A DNA stretch of 64,000 nucleotides from positions 1-64,000 of the forward strand of contig NZ_JACJVN010000033.1 of the NCBI RefSeq assembly GCF_014212015.1, in the 5' to 3' direction. Positions within the stretch are counted from its first letter, which is position 1; each line of letters begins with the position of its first letter. The translations under genes and the position numbers were made by a program. Origin of the DNA: Cohnella lubricantis (lineage in GTDB: Bacteria; Bacillota; Bacilli; Paenibacillales; Paenibacillaceae). The notes below the pieces were generated by a model. It was not told where the DNA came from and ran no database searches. It saw only the letters and a program-made list of their open reading frames with translations. Below, in pieces: positions 46,389-56,635 of the stretch.

Positions 46389-47693
46389 ATGAGTACACCG
46401 ACCACCTCCTTCGGCCGTGAGGCCGCCGCCGCGATCGCGCGCAGCAAGAATGAGCCGGCATGGCTCATCGCGAAGCGCGAAGAAGCGGGCGAATTGGCCG
46501 CGGCGCTGGAGCTTCCCAAGCCGGAGAAGACGCCGCTTGCCCGTTGGAACCTGAATGTTCAAGGGGCGCATCGCCCCGGCAAATCTGCCGCATCTCCTGC
46601 TGAGCTGCCGATCGCCGTGGCTTCTCAATTGAACGCGCAAGACACCGGAGCGCTTATCGTTCAGCACAACTCCTCCGTCGTGTTCACGAGGCTGCCGGAA
46701 GAATTGAAGGCGCAAGGCGTCGTTCTCACCAGCCTCGAAGAAGCGGCGCGCACGCATGAAGACCTGCTGCGCGCGCATCTGATGACGGCTTATGAGCCGG
46801 GCGAGCACAAGCTGTCCGCCATGCATGCCGCGCTGTGGAACGGCGGCGTGTTCCTATACGTGCCGCGCAATGTGCAGATTGAAGCGCCTGTGCAAGCGAT
46901 TCTGTTCGCGGACGATGCCGAAGCGACGTTCGTACCGCACGTGCTCGTCATCGCAGAAGCGAATAGCCGCGTCTCTGTCGTCGAGAACCTGATGACGGAT
47001 CTGGGCGACAGCAGCGCGACGCTGCTTCATAACGGAGCGGTTGAAGTATTCGCCAAGCCGGGCGCGCATGTTCAATATGCAGCCGTGCACCATATGGACA
47101 ATTCGGCCATCGATGTCTCTTACCGCCGGGCCCTTCTGGAGAAGGACGCGCGCATCGAGTGGATCGTCGGCGAGATGCACGAAGGCAACACGCTAACCGA
47201 CACGAAGTCGATTCTGAAGGGCAACGGCTCTTCGTCCGACGCCAAGTTCATCTCCGTGGGGACGGGCTCGCAGCGGATGAGCCTGACGACCGGCGCGGTG
47301 CATTTCGGTCTCTCAACCGAGAGCGATATGGTTACCCGCGCGGTCATGACGGAAGCCGCGACCGCCATCATTAACGGGGTGACGAAGATCGAGAAGGGCG
47401 CTACGAAGGCGAACGGCCAGCAGACAGAGCGCGTGCTCATGCTGAGCCCGAAAGCCCGCGGCGATGCCAACCCGATTCTGCTGATCGACGAAGACGACGT
47501 CAAAGCCGGCCACGCAGCCAGCGTAGGCCAGGTCAATGCGGAGCAGGTATACTACCTAATGTCTCGCGGCATCTCCCGCGCGGAAGCAGAGCGGCTGATC
47601 ATCTATGGTTTCCTCGATCCGGTCGTATCCGAGATTCCGCTGGAGGAGCTGCGCGAGAAGCTGCAGCGCATTCTAGAAAGGAAGCTGGGGTAA
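46389..47693 (+). CDS. sufD: Fe-S cluster assembly protein SufD
   Basis: 434 residues. Beta-helix scaffold subunit that pairs with SufB. Typical LWNGGVFLYVPRNVQIEAPV and SRGISRAEAERLIIYGFLDPV. ATG 46389 behind AAGGAGG; its stop is directly followed by sufS. Confidence 0.95.
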   Translation: MSTPTTSFGREAAAAIARSKNEPAWLIAKREEAGELAAALELPKPEKTPLARWNLNVQGAHRPGKSAASPAELPIAVASQLNAQDTGALIVQHNSSVVFTRLPEELKAQGVVLTSLEEAARTHEDLLRAHLMTAYEPGEHKLSAMHAALWNGGVFLYVPRNVQIEAPVQAILFADDAEATFVPHVLVIAEANSRVSVVENLMTDLGDSSATLLHNGAVEVFAKPGAHVQYAAVHHMDNSAIDVSYRRALLEKDARIEWIVGEMHEGNTLTDTKSILKGNGSSSDAKFISVGTGSQRMSLTTGAVHFGLSTESDMVTRAVMTEAATAIINGVTKIEKGATKANGQQTERVLMLSPKARGDANPILLIDEDDVKAGHAASVGQVNAEQVYYLMSRGISRAEAERLIIYGFLDPVVSEIPLEELREKLQRILERKLG

Positions 47694-49359
<1,666 letters not shown>

Positions 49360-49417
49360 TCAAGATTATCCGACCGTTGTCGTTAGCTTATAACACTTAC
49401 CAAGGAGGTTGATCGTC

Positions 49418-50815
49418 ATGGCTAAACAAATGCCCGAGATGGAAGAGTACAAGTACGGGTTCCGCGACGAGCACAAGGCGATATTCCAATCGGGCAAAGG
49501 CCTGACTCCCGAGATCGTCCGTACGATCTCGGAGATGAAGGGCGAGCCGGAATGGATGCTGAATTTCCGCTTGAAGTCGCTTGAGCAATTCAATAAGATG
49601 CCGCTGCCGCGTTGGGGCGGGGATCTCGATGAGCTGGACTTCAACGATATCCAGTACTACGTCAAGCCTTCCGAGAAGCAAGGCAAGACGTGGGAAGAAG
49701 TGCCGGAAGAGATCAAGGCCACGTTCGACAAGCTGGGCATTCCGGAAGCGGAGCAGAAGTTCCTGGCCGGCGTATCCGCGCAGTACGAGTCGGAGGTCGT
49801 CTACCACAACATGCAGGAAGACCTCGAGAAGCAAGGCGTCATCTTCATGGACACCGACTCTGCGCTCAGAGAGCATCCAGAGCTGTTCAAGGAATACTTC
49901 GGCACGGTCGTTCCGCCTGCGGACAACAAGTTCGCTGCGCTGAACAGCGCCGTCTGGTCCGGCGGCAGCTTCATCTACGTCCCGAAGGGCGTCAAATGCG
50001 AAATTCCGCTGCAAGCGTACTTCCGCATTAACTCCGAGAACATGGGCCAGTTCGAGCGCACGCTCATCATTGCCGATGAAGGCAGCTTCGTGCACTACGT
50101 CGAGGGCTGCACGGCGCCGATCTACAGCACGAACTCGCTGCACAGCGCCGTCGTCGAGATTATCGTGAAGAAGGACGCTCGCGTCCGCTACACGACGATC
50201 CAGAACTGGGCGCCGAACATCTATAACCTCGTCACGAAGCGCGCCGTCGCGGAAGAGAATGCGACGATGGAGTGGGTCGACGGCAACATCGGCTCCAAGC
50301 TGACGATGAAGTATCCGGCGGTTATTCTGAAAGGCCGCGGCGCGAAGGGTATGGTGCTCTCCATCGCCGTCGCCGGCAAAGGCCAGCATCAGGATGCTGG
50401 CGCGAAGATGCTTCATCTGGCGCCGGACACCACGTCGACGATCGTGTCGAAGTCGATCTCCAAGCACGGGGGCAAGGTTACCTACCGCGGCCTCGCTTCC
50501 TTCGGCCGCAACGCCGAAGGCGCGAAAGCGAACATCAAGTGCGACACGCTTATCCTCGACAATCAGTCGACGAGCGATACGATCCCGTACAACGAGATCA
50601 TGAACGATAACATTACGCTGGAGCATGAGGCGACCGTCTCCAAGGTGTCAGAGGATCAGCTGTTCTATCTGATGAGCCGCGGAATGTCGGAAGCCGAAGC
50701 GACGCAGATGATCGTCATGGGCTTCATCGAGCCGTTCACGAAGGAGCTGCCGATGGAGTACGCGGTCGAGATGAACCGTCTCATCAAGTTCGAGATGGAA
50801 GGAAGCATAGGGTAA
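49418..50815 (+). CDS. sufB: Fe-S cluster assembly protein SufB
   Basis: 465 residues. Scaffold subunit. [36 protein letters not shown] and [21 protein letters not shown] are family hallmarks. ATG 49418 has AAGGAGG 8 nt upstream. Last gene of the operon; the prophage begins within about 60 bp of its stop. Confidence 0.96.
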   Translation: MAKQMPEMEEYKYGFRDEHKAIFQSGKGLTPEIVRTISEMKGEPEWMLNFRLKSLEQFNKMPLPRWGGDLDELDFNDIQYYVKPSEKQGKTWEEVPEEIKATFDKLGIPEAEQKFLAGVSAQYESEVVYHNMQEDLEKQGVIFMDTDSALREHPELFKEYFGTVVPPADNKFAALNSAVWSGGSFIYVPKGVKCEIPLQAYFRINSENMGQFERTLIIADEGSFVHYVEGCTAPIYSTNSLHSAVVEIIVKKDARVRYTTIQNWAPNIYNLVTKRAVAEENATMEWVDGNIGSKLTMKYPAVILKGRGAKGMVLSIAVAGKGQHQDAGAKMLHLAPDTTSTIVSKSISKHGGKVTYRGLASFGRNAEGAKANIKCDTLILDNQSTSDTIPYNEIMNDNITLEHEATVSKVSEDQLFYLMSRGMSEAEATQMIVMGFIEPFTKELPMEYAVEMNRLIKFEMEGSIG

Positions 50816-50877
50816 GCCCTTATTTCAAGGGCTCTCCCAGTTTTGAAAACCTCTCTTGCCCACAACTTGCCCACGGA
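50814..50877 (+). other. sufB terminator hairpin and probable left prophage junction
   Basis: AGCCCTT (50815-50821) pairs with AAGGGCT (50827-50833), overlapping the sufB stop, followed by a C-rich then TTTTG tract. The 62 bp to the integrase stop separate host from phage genes, so attL should be here. The core cannot be fixed without the right end. Confidence 0.55.
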
Positions 50878-52020
50878 CTAAATGTACTTTGAGTACAGGT
50901 CGAGAGCGTCGTCCTCGATCTTCCGTGTAACATGTAGATACGTGTCCGCTGTGATTTTGACACTCGTGTGTCCAAGTCGCTCGGACACGTATTTTATATT
51001 TGCGCCGGCTTCGAGCAGGTGAACGGCGTGTGTATGCCTTAGAGCGTGAGGAGATAGGACAGGCAACCCTTCGCGTTTGCATACCTCTTTGAAATATTCA
51101 CGAACAACATTAGTTCGCAGCCAGCGACCGTCATGCTGGTGAAACATCAGCCCGGTCTTCGACGCCTGGTAATTCTCATAACGGAGAATTACCTCTTTTT
51201 GATTTAACTTGTGCTTTTTGAGTACCTTGACTGTATGCTCGTCCAGTTTAATTGTCCGGCCACTCGTCTTTGTCTTAGGAGTGGAAATGTATGGTTGCGA
51301 GTTGAGCGGATAGACGAGCGTCTTGTTGATGGTCAGCATATTACCGTCAAGATCGTCCCAGCGGAGAGCCAACGCTTCGCCGATCCGAAGTCCGGTACGA
51401 GCGATTAGGGTGAAAAATGCATGATATTGCCGCGAGTGTTGATACTTGGCGTTTTTCTGCGGGACGAGCAACGCTTGCAGGAATTTGTTGAGCTGATCTA
51501 CGGTGAAACATTTGACAGTCTCAGATTTGTCTACTTGCTTCGGTACTTTGATGCGCTTGATCGGATTTTCGCGGAGGATTTGGAACTCGTGGATGGCATC
51601 GTTGATTGCGCTGTTGAATATGCTATGGATTCGACGGACTGTCCCTTCGCTGTAATGTTCACGGAGTTCATTTATCCATTTCTGATATTCCGTGCGGGAT
51701 AAGTCCTTGAGTCTATATTTGCCCCAGCGCGGGATGATGTTTAGCCGGGCATTACGCTCCTGAAGAGTATACGTGATCGGTTTAACGTTTGGCTTCTTAT
51801 ATACCTCTAACCACGAATCAAAGTATTTCTCGACAGTCTCATCTCCGTTCTCGGCGAAACCGAATTGGTTGATTTTCAGTTCCTCGTCAGCCGCCGCGAG
51901 CTGCGCCTCTTTCTTAGTACGAAACCCGCCCTTCGTTTTTTCCTTGTACTTCCCTGATTGCCGGTCGGGATATCTGATTCTGTACTCCCATGAATCGCCA
52001 CGTTTGCGGAATGATGCCAC
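50878..52020 (-). CDS. int: Prophage tyrosine integrase
   Basis: 380 residues. N-terminal AP2-like arm-binding domain (WEYRIRYPDRQSGKYKEKTK), SAM-like core-binding domain, and catalytic domain with Arg in RTGLRIGEALALRW, HALRHTHAVHLLEAG (HxxR), LGHTSVKIT and Tyr of TYLHV. Next to the host gene sufB and oriented inward to the junction, as expected for an element integrated here. Confidence 0.94.
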   Translation of the reverse strand: MASFRKRGDSWEYRIRYPDRQSGKYKEKTKGGFRTKKEAQLAAADEELKINQFGFAENGDETVEKYFDSWLEVYKKPNVKPITYTLQERNARLNIIPRWGKYRLKDLSRTEYQKWINELREHYSEGTVRRIHSIFNSAINDAIHEFQILRENPIKRIKVPKQVDKSETVKCFTVDQLNKFLQALLVPQKNAKYQHSRQYHAFFTLIARTGLRIGEALALRWDDLDGNMLTINKTLVYPLNSQPYISTPKTKTSGRTIKLDEHTVKVLKKHKLNQKEVILRYENYQASKTGLMFHQHDGRWLRTNVVREYFKEVCKREGLPVLSPHALRHTHAVHLLEAGANIKYVSERLGHTSVKITADTYLHVTRKIEDDALDLYSKYI

Positions 52021-52023
52021 GAC

Positions 52024-52644
52024 TTACACCTCCACGACAATTTTCTTTAAGCGACCTATGATCTTTGCTTCAGCGGGTGGGCAGAATATCGGCGGGTAGT
52101 TTGGGTTTTCGGACTGGAGGATTAATGTTTCACCGTTGCGATAAACTCTCTTAAGATATGCTTCGTCCCCGATCAACACAGCCGCGATTTCTCCGTTCTC
52201 CACTTCGCCCTGCTTGCGGATCAGTAACAAGTCCCCTTCGAATATCCGCGCTCCCGTCATGCTGTCCCCTTTCGCTCTCAAATAAAAGTGATCTCCTCCG
52301 TGTAGCCACTCCTTCGGCGTAGATTCGTAACCCTCGATTTCCTCATAAGCGATTGATCCATTGCCGCAACTGATCCGGCCGACGACCGGAAGATTGATCA
52401 TTTCTTTAAATGTGGAATAAGGCACGCCTCTTTCAATCAGCAGCTCGTGCTGTGGCACGTTGAACAAAACTGATATCTTCTGGAGTGCGCCTGCTCGCGG
52501 CATTTTGTTACCCTTCTCCCAATCGGATACGATTGAGCTGGATACTCCAAGCGCGTCGGCCACGTCCTTCTGCTCCATTTTCTTTTCGACTCTAAGTCTT
52601 TTAAAGTTAGCTGAAAAAATAGCCTTAACATCGGTTTCCGTCAT
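52024..52644 (-). CDS. CI-like phage repressor with S24 peptidase domain
   Basis: 206 residues from ATG 52644 (AGGAGGG 7 nt upstream; frame open to 52689). N-terminal XRE helix-turn-helix (MEQKDVADALGVSSSIVSDWEKG), then LexA-like domain: cleavage site Cys-Gly in RISCGNG, Ser in KGDSMTGARIFEGD and Lys in EAYLKRVY. Likely inactivated on DNA damage through RecA. Ends 3 nt from the integrase gene. Confidence 0.93.
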   Translation of the reverse strand: MTETDVKAIFSANFKRLRVEKKMEQKDVADALGVSSSIVSDWEKGNKMPRAGALQKISVLFNVPQHELLIERGVPYSTFKEMINLPVVGRISCGNGSIAYEEIEGYESTPKEWLHGGDHFYLRAKGDSMTGARIFEGDLLLIRKQGEVENGEIAAVLIGDEAYLKRVYRNGETLILQSENPNYPPIFCPPAEAKIIGRLKKIVVEV

Positions 52645-52666
52645 TATGGTTTCCCTCCTAGATGCT

Positions 52667-52694
52667 ATTATATCGTTTTTAGTGGACATGTAAA
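52667..52694 (-). promoter_or_regulatory. Leftward (repressor) promoter containing an operator
   Basis: On the minus strand TTTACA (52694-52689), 16-bp spacer, TATAAT (52672-52667), 23 bp before the repressor ATG. Operator O1 lies entirely in the spacer. Confidence 0.8.
52673..52686 (-). promoter_or_regulatory. Phage operator O1
   Basis: Minus strand TCCACTAAAAACGA, fitting the consensus TCCWCWWWWARCGA shared by four sites, inside the repressor promoter spacer. Confidence 0.7.
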
Positions 52695-52713
52695 CACATT
52701 TGCAAAATTTAAA

Positions 52714-52727
52714 TCCTCAAAAAGCGA
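52714..52727 (+). promoter_or_regulatory. Phage operator O2
   Basis: TCCTCAAAAAGCGA, between the two divergent promoters. Confidence 0.7.
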
Positions 52728-52735
52728 ATTACTCG

Positions 52736-52764
52736 TTGACAATCCACTTTTAGCGAATTATCAT
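52736..52764 (+). promoter_or_regulatory. Rightward early promoter of the prophage, containing operator O3
   Basis: TTGACA (52736-52741), exact 17-bp spacer, TATCAT (52759-52764), 36 bp before the Cro-like start. Operator O3 TCCACTTTTAGCGA (52743-52756) fills the spacer, so repressor binding would exclude RNA polymerase. Confidence 0.87.
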
Positions 52765-52800
52765 GGGGATACATCAAACGACAGGGGGTGACACAGTACG

Positions 52801-53061
52801 ATGATCGTTGCAGAACTCCCCATTGATCGCTACGACACACTTCGATCTGTCCGGGTGAAACTTGGGATGTCCCAGCAGGAAGCTGCGGAACAGATCGGCA
52901 TTGCGGAGGGGACACTCCGTTCGTGGGAAAGGGATTCCTCAAAAATCGGTTTCGACTACATCCAGAAGATTGAACGCGTTTACGGAGTCGAGCATCGGTT
53001 TATTTTTTTCGGCAAGGAATCCACTTTTAGCGAATTGATGAGGAAGAAGAATACCGCCTGA
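52801..53061 (+). CDS. Cro-like XRE transcriptional regulator
   Basis: 86 residues. Helix-turn-helix in LGMSQQEAAEQIGIAEGTLR (about 25-44). Position opposite the S24 repressor suggests the Cro role. The coding sequence for residues 74-78 (STFSE) carries operator O4, an exact copy of O3 (53020-53033). Confidence 0.88.
   Translation: MIVAELPIDRYDTLRSVRVKLGMSQQEAAEQIGIAEGTLRSWERDSSKIGFDYIQKIERVYGVEHRFIFFGKESTFSELMRKKNTA
53020..53033 (+). promoter_or_regulatory. Phage operator O4 inside the Cro-like gene
   Basis: TCCACTTTTAGCGA, identical to O3 and with the same flanks (AA before, ATT after), 264 bp downstream of the promoter. Could act as an auxiliary site for looping or as a roadblock. Confidence 0.65.
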
Positions 53062-53077
53062 CGCTTGTCGGGCGGTA
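53052..53077 (+). other. Stem-loop between Cro-like and Xis-like genes
   Basis: TACCGCCTGAC pairs with GTCGGGCGGTA (one T-G) around GCTT. It includes the Cro-like stop and is directly followed by the next ribosome site GGGAGGAG; no U tract. Confidence 0.6.
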
Positions 53078-53093
53078 GGGAGGAGAATGAGAC

Positions 53094-53276
53094 ATGCCGG
53101 AAATTATCACAGCCCAGCATATTGCGGATTATCTCCAAATCAGCCGCAAGCGCGTTTATGAACTATTCCAACTCAAACCTGAAAGAGGCGGTATTCCGAA
53201 TTATGCAATTGGCAAGACGCGTCGGGTGAAGCGCACCGACTTTGAAGCGTGGTTGGAAAAGCAAAAGGCCAGCTGA
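53094..53276 (+). CDS. Excisionase-like helix-turn-helix protein
   Basis: 60 residues. MerR/Xis-type winged helix: ITAQHIADYLQISRKRVYEL, then VKRTDFEAWLEKQKA as in excisionase-family DNA-binding proteins. RBS GGGAGGAG. May be Xis or a second early regulator. Confidence 0.8.
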   Translation: MPEIITAQHIADYLQISRKRVYELFQLKPERGGIPNYAIGKTRRVKRTDFEAWLEKQKAS

Positions 53277-53317
53277 TCTTGATGGACAAGCCTAGCGGAA
53301 GGAGGTGACCAAGAACA

Positions 53318-53521
53318 GTGACCCAATCCACTAACCGCCACACCAAGCGCAACGACATCGCCAGCAAAGCTCTCGCCCATGCCTACAACGAAGTCATGCT
53401 CGCGGCCAGCTGCCTGTTGCTCAACGGAGACAGCCGCCACAGCGAGTTGATGGCAATCGCCGATCGGCTCAGCGAGATTGAGGATTCCTTGGAAGGAGGT
53501 GAACAGGAACATGTTGACTGA
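53318..53521 (+). CDS. Small phage protein, unrecognised
   Basis: 67 residues, GTG 53318 behind GGAAGGAGG (spacing about 12). Helical throughout, with ALAHAYNEVMLAASCLLL and an acidic tail. No family recognised. Overlaps the next gene by 11 nt, supporting expression. Confidence 0.6.
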   Translation: MTQSTNRHTKRNDIASKALAHAYNEVMLAASCLLLNGDSRHSELMAIADRLSEIEDSLEGGEQEHVD

Positions 53522-53726
53522 CATTATCGCCGCGCCGGTCCAGCAGCCTGCTGGCATGATCGTCGCTCTTGAGGGCGAAGCGGTCACCAAGTACAGCCGG
53601 CGATTATTCCGCGAGACGCTGCTTGTGCCATACACTGAGCCGGTGCTGCGCCGCTACGAGCGCAAGCTGCCGCTGAAGCTCGCCGGCGCCGAGCACATGA
53701 TCGCCGTTCCGACGGACCATGCCTGA
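53511..53726 (+). CDS. Small phage protein, unrecognised
   Basis: 71 residues from ATG 53511, which has GGAAGGAGG upstream inside the preceding gene. Basic centre (YERKLPLKLAG). No recognised domain. Confidence 0.6.
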   Translation: MLTDIIAAPVQQPAGMIVALEGEAVTKYSRRLFRETLLVPYTEPVLRRYERKLPLKLAGAEHMIAVPTDHA

Positions 53727-53883
53727 CCTCGCATGGGGCATCTTGATCGGCGCGCCGTGCTGGATCTTGATCGGCATGGTCATCATGTCGGTGATCCAGA
53801 CAGCTCGGCAACTGGCCAAGCCCGACGAGGACAGTCGGCAACTGGCCGATCCGGAGCACCGGCACATCGATGAGCGAGTATAG
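53719..53883 (+). CDS. Small single-helix membrane protein
   Basis: 54 residues (MPDLAWGILIGAPCW...). One hydrophobic helix at about 5-27, then a charged tail with the duplicated SRQLADP/ARQLAKP segment. Overlaps the previous stop by 8 nt. Too short for routine ORF calling; translation is inferred from the overlap. Confidence 0.5.
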   Translation: MPDLAWGILIGAPCWILIGMVIMSVIQTARQLAKPDEDSRQLADPEHRHIDERV

Positions 53884-53916
53884 CGGCGAAGGCCGCGAGA
53901 GGAGGTGAGAAGCGAT

Positions 53917-54081
53917 ATGGGGGAAGCAAGACGCCGTAAGCTGGCCGGCAACACCGCGCCGGACAAGCAGTGGCACGCCGACAAGGCAGCTCGAAAGCAC
54001 ACCAAGAAGGTTATGCGCGAGATGAATGCCGTGGCTAATCTCGACCCGCTGACGACGGCAGCCGGTCTGATGCTGAAATGA
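53917..54081 (+). CDS. Small basic phage protein
   Basis: 54 residues (MGEARRRKLAGNTAPDKQ...), Lys/Arg-rich with HADKAARKHTKK. Strong RBS GAGGAGGTGAG 6-7 nt before ATG 53917. Basic composition could mean nucleic acid binding. No family recognised. Confidence 0.6.
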   Translation: MGEARRRKLAGNTAPDKQWHADKAARKHTKKVMREMNAVANLDPLTTAAGLMLK

Positions 54082-54088
54082 AAAACGA

Positions 54089-54117
54089 CCTGATCTCGGG
54101 GTAGGAGCCGAGTCAGG
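54089..54117 (+). other. Stem-loop in the gap before the acidic-linker gene
   Basis: CCTGATCTCGG (54089-54099) pairs with CCGAGTCAGG (54108-54117) with one bulged T. No U tract. The rest of the 111-bp gap shows no other feature. Confidence 0.55.
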
Positions 54118-54192
54118 CCGCGCACGAAATGACTTATCACCGCAATTGTATCATCGCTAACACATTATGTAAATCTGGAGGGTTTCATTCAC

Positions 54193-54636
54193 ATGCCTGT
54201 ACTCATTCAAATTAACGGCGAAACCGCCGACGAAGCAATCCGCGAATTGTCCACCCTGGCATCCGGCATCACCGGACAAGCCGGTACGACGGCACCCGCA
54301 GCGGCCGAAGCGCCGAAACAGCCCCGTACCCGCAAGACCGAATCGGTGAAGGAAACTCCGGCCGCTGCTGCGGAACCGGAAGAAGATCCGAAGAACGCAG
54401 AGCCGGAACAGGAAGACGAGTCGACCGGTGGCGCAGAACCGGATGAGGATTCCGGCAGTGACGAGCCGATCCCGACCGACGTCGATCTGCGCGCCGTAGC
54501 GTCCGCAGTTGGAGTGAAGGGAGCCGACGCCAAGAAAGCGATCAAGGCGCTGCTGGACAAGTATGGCGTGCCGAACATTACGGCCGTGCCGCAGGACAAG
54601 CGGATCGCGTTCAAGGCAGAGCTGGAGGCGATCTAA
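54193..54636 (+). CDS. Phage protein with acidic linker
   Basis: 147 residues. Short N-terminal part, a Pro/Ala then Glu/Asp-rich disordered linker (about 35-95) and a C-terminal helical domain (VGVKGADAKKAIKALLDKYG, then AELEAI). No named family recognised. RBS CTGGAGGG. It starts the overlapping replication gene chain. Confidence 0.7.
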   Translation: MPVLIQINGETADEAIRELSTLASGITGQAGTTAPAAAEAPKQPRTRKTESVKETPAAAAEPEEDPKNAEPEQEDESTGGAEPDEDSGSDEPIPTDVDLRAVASAVGVKGADAKKAIKALLDKYGVPNITAVPQDKRIAFKAELEAI

Positions 54637-54959
54637 TGACGGCGGTCGCTGTGAAGGGACAAGCCCGCGACCTCGAAGCCGACCTCGCGATCTGCGAGGC
54701 GGCGACGCCGGGGCCGTGGAACAAAGAAGGGTCAGAGGTATGGCGAAGAGGAACGGGATATACCGACTCTGAAGATGGGCACAAGTGGATATGCGACGCA
54801 TTTAAAGCAGAAAATGCCCAGTTAATCGCTGCCGCCCGCGAAGGCTGGCCGTACGCCATCCGCCGTGCGATGGAAGCCGAAGCGGAAGTCGACCGGCTCC
54901 GGAACGAGCTGCAGATGGCGTACGAACGGATCTCTTATCTAAGGGGGCTATACGATTGA
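54636..54959 (+). CDS. Small phage protein, Ead/Ea22-like
   Basis: 107 residues. ICEAATPGPWNKEG near the start and DAFKAENAQLIAAAREGWPYAI resemble Ead/Ea22-type phage proteins; C-terminal coiled coil. TAATG overlap with the preceding gene. Confidence 0.6.
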   Translation: MTAVAVKGQARDLEADLAICEAATPGPWNKEGSEVWRRGTGYTDSEDGHKWICDAFKAENAQLIAAAREGWPYAIRRAMEAEAEVDRLRNELQMAYERISYLRGLYD

Positions 54960-56155
54960 CCCAAGCACACGCTGAGCGTGCTCACGCCCTGCTGGGCGCG
55001 TCCAAGGCATCCCAGTGGATCAACTGCCCGCCGAGCGCCCGACTGCAGGAGCACATGCCGGACAAACGGAGCGAGTACGCCGATGAGGGGACGCTGGCGC
55101 ATGAGCTGGCCGAGATCAAGCTGCGGCGCCGGCTGACGCCTTGCAACTCCAAGGAGCGCAAGCGGCTCGAGGACGCGCTGAAGAAGGTTCAGGCCGACCC
55201 GCGGTACGGCCCGGAGATGGAAAACGCGGTCCAGGAATACTGCGATCGGGTGGAGGAACGCTTCATGGCCGCCAAGGCCCGCAGCTCCGACGCCGTCATC
55301 ATCTTCGAGGACTGGTTGGATTTCTCGGAATGGACAGCCCCTGGGCAGGGCGGGATCGGCGATGTCAGTATCATCTCCGATGGCATTCTCGATGTGATCG
55401 ACCTTAAATACGGCAAGGGAGTTCCGGTCTCCGCGATCGGCAACCCGCAGATCCGGCTGTATGGCCTCGGCGCTTGGGCCAATTACAACTACCTGTACGA
55501 CATTCGTGAGCTGCACATGACCATCGACCAGCCTCGGCTCGATAGCGTGACAACGGAAGTTATGTCAGTGGACGAGCTGCTTACCTGGGCAGAGACAGTC
55601 GTCCGTCCGGCCGCTGCGCTGGCCTACGAAGGCAAGGGTGAGCACAAGCCAGGAGATCACTGCCGGTGGTGCAAGGTCAAGGCGACCTGCCGCGCCCGCG
55701 CTGACGCCAATATGGCGATGCTCGCCTACGAGTTCCGCGACCCTGCGCTGATGACGCTGGATGAGATCGGCCCGATACTCTCGATCGCGGAGCAGCTGGC
55801 CGCGTGGGCGAAAGACGTTGCCGATTACGCATTCGAAGCAGCCAAGTCCGGCAAGCGGATCCCGGGCTGGAAGTTGGTAAGAGGAAGAAGCAATCGGACG
55901 ATCACGGATAAGGACGCGGCGCGCTCAGCACTGGCCGCCGCCGATCTGGAGCAAGACAAATACCTAAAGCCGCAGGATCTACTCGGAATCGGCGATCTGG
56001 AGAAGAAGATCGGCAAAAAGGAATTGGCCGCGCTGATTGGCGGGTTAATTGTTAAGCCGGAAGGAAAACCAGTTCTCGTCGTTGAGACAGACCCGAGGCC
56101 GGAACTGAACAGCGTTGACGCGGATTTTGCCGGTGAAGACTTCGACCCGGAGTAG
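54956..56155 (+). CDS. DUF2800 phage protein, PD-(D/E)XK nuclease-like
   Basis: 399 residues from TTG 54956 (AGGGGG upstream, TTGA overlap). AHALLGASKASQWINCPPSARLQE and DEGTLAHELAEIKLRR are the DUF2800 signature; GIGDVSIISDGILDVIDLKYGKGVPV has the nuclease Asp/Glu-X-Lys core; Cys in HCRWCKVKATCRAR suggests an iron-sulfur or zinc site as in Cas4-type nucleases. Probably a recombination/replication exonuclease. It ends with the acidic motif DFAGEDFD also found in the DUF2815 protein. Confidence 0.88.
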   Translation: MTQAHAERAHALLGASKASQWINCPPSARLQEHMPDKRSEYADEGTLAHELAEIKLRRRLTPCNSKERKRLEDALKKVQADPRYGPEMENAVQEYCDRVEERFMAAKARSSDAVIIFEDWLDFSEWTAPGQGGIGDVSIISDGILDVIDLKYGKGVPVSAIGNPQIRLYGLGAWANYNYLYDIRELHMTIDQPRLDSVTTEVMSVDELLTWAETVVRPAAALAYEGKGEHKPGDHCRWCKVKATCRARADANMAMLAYEFRDPALMTLDEIGPILSIAEQLAAWAKDVADYAFEAAKSGKRIPGWKLVRGRSNRTITDKDAARSALAAADLEQDKYLKPQDLLGIGDLEKKIGKKELAALIGGLIVKPEGKPVLVVETDPRPELNSVDADFAGEDFDPE

Positions 56156-56619
56156 TGAAGATAGTCCCTCTCACCAAAGGCAAGTACGCCATCGTGGATG
56201 CCGAGGACTTTGAGCGGATTACAAAGTTAAGTTGGTTCTTCGACCGTGGGTACGCTCGACGCCGGTATCAACGAGTCGGAGTGCAACATTGCATGCACAT
56301 GCACCGAGAGGTTCTGAATGCGCCGGATGGATTTGAGGTCGATCACATCAACGGCAATACGCTTGATAACAGAAAATCAAATCTGAGAATCGTCACGCAT
56401 CAGCGAAATATGCACAACGTGTCGTCCCACGGAGACTCTTCTTCACAATATCGAGGGGTTTTCTGGAATAAGCAAAAGCTTAAATGGACCGCCCAGATAT
56501 GCCTAGACGGGAAGCGCAGACATATCGGCCATTTTGTAAACGAATTAGATGCTGCCAGGGCGTACAACCAGGAAGCGATTAGGCTATTCGGGCAATACGC
56601 TCGGCTAAACCAACTTTAA
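56155..56619 (+). CDS. HNH homing endonuclease with AP2 domain
   Basis: 154 residues from GTG 56155, which overlaps the DUF2800 stop. HNH core FEVDHINGNTLDNRKSNLRI near 60-80, then an AP2-like DNA-binding domain (SSQYRGVFWNKQKLKWTAQI) near 95-140. It sits between two genes that normally adjoin in this phage module, so it is a likely mobile intruder. AT content is higher than in its neighbours. Confidence 0.9.
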   Translation: MKIVPLTKGKYAIVDAEDFERITKLSWFFDRGYARRRYQRVGVQHCMHMHREVLNAPDGFEVDHINGNTLDNRKSNLRIVTHQRNMHNVSSHGDSSSQYRGVFWNKQKLKWTAQICLDGKRRHIGHFVNELDAARAYNQEAIRLFGQYARLNQL

Positions 56620-56635
56620 AGGAGAACTGATCAAT

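Noticed and set aside
53318-54081. Anti-CRISPR or other named function for the small phage genes
   Set aside because: No recognisable family or associated regulator; position alone is not enough.
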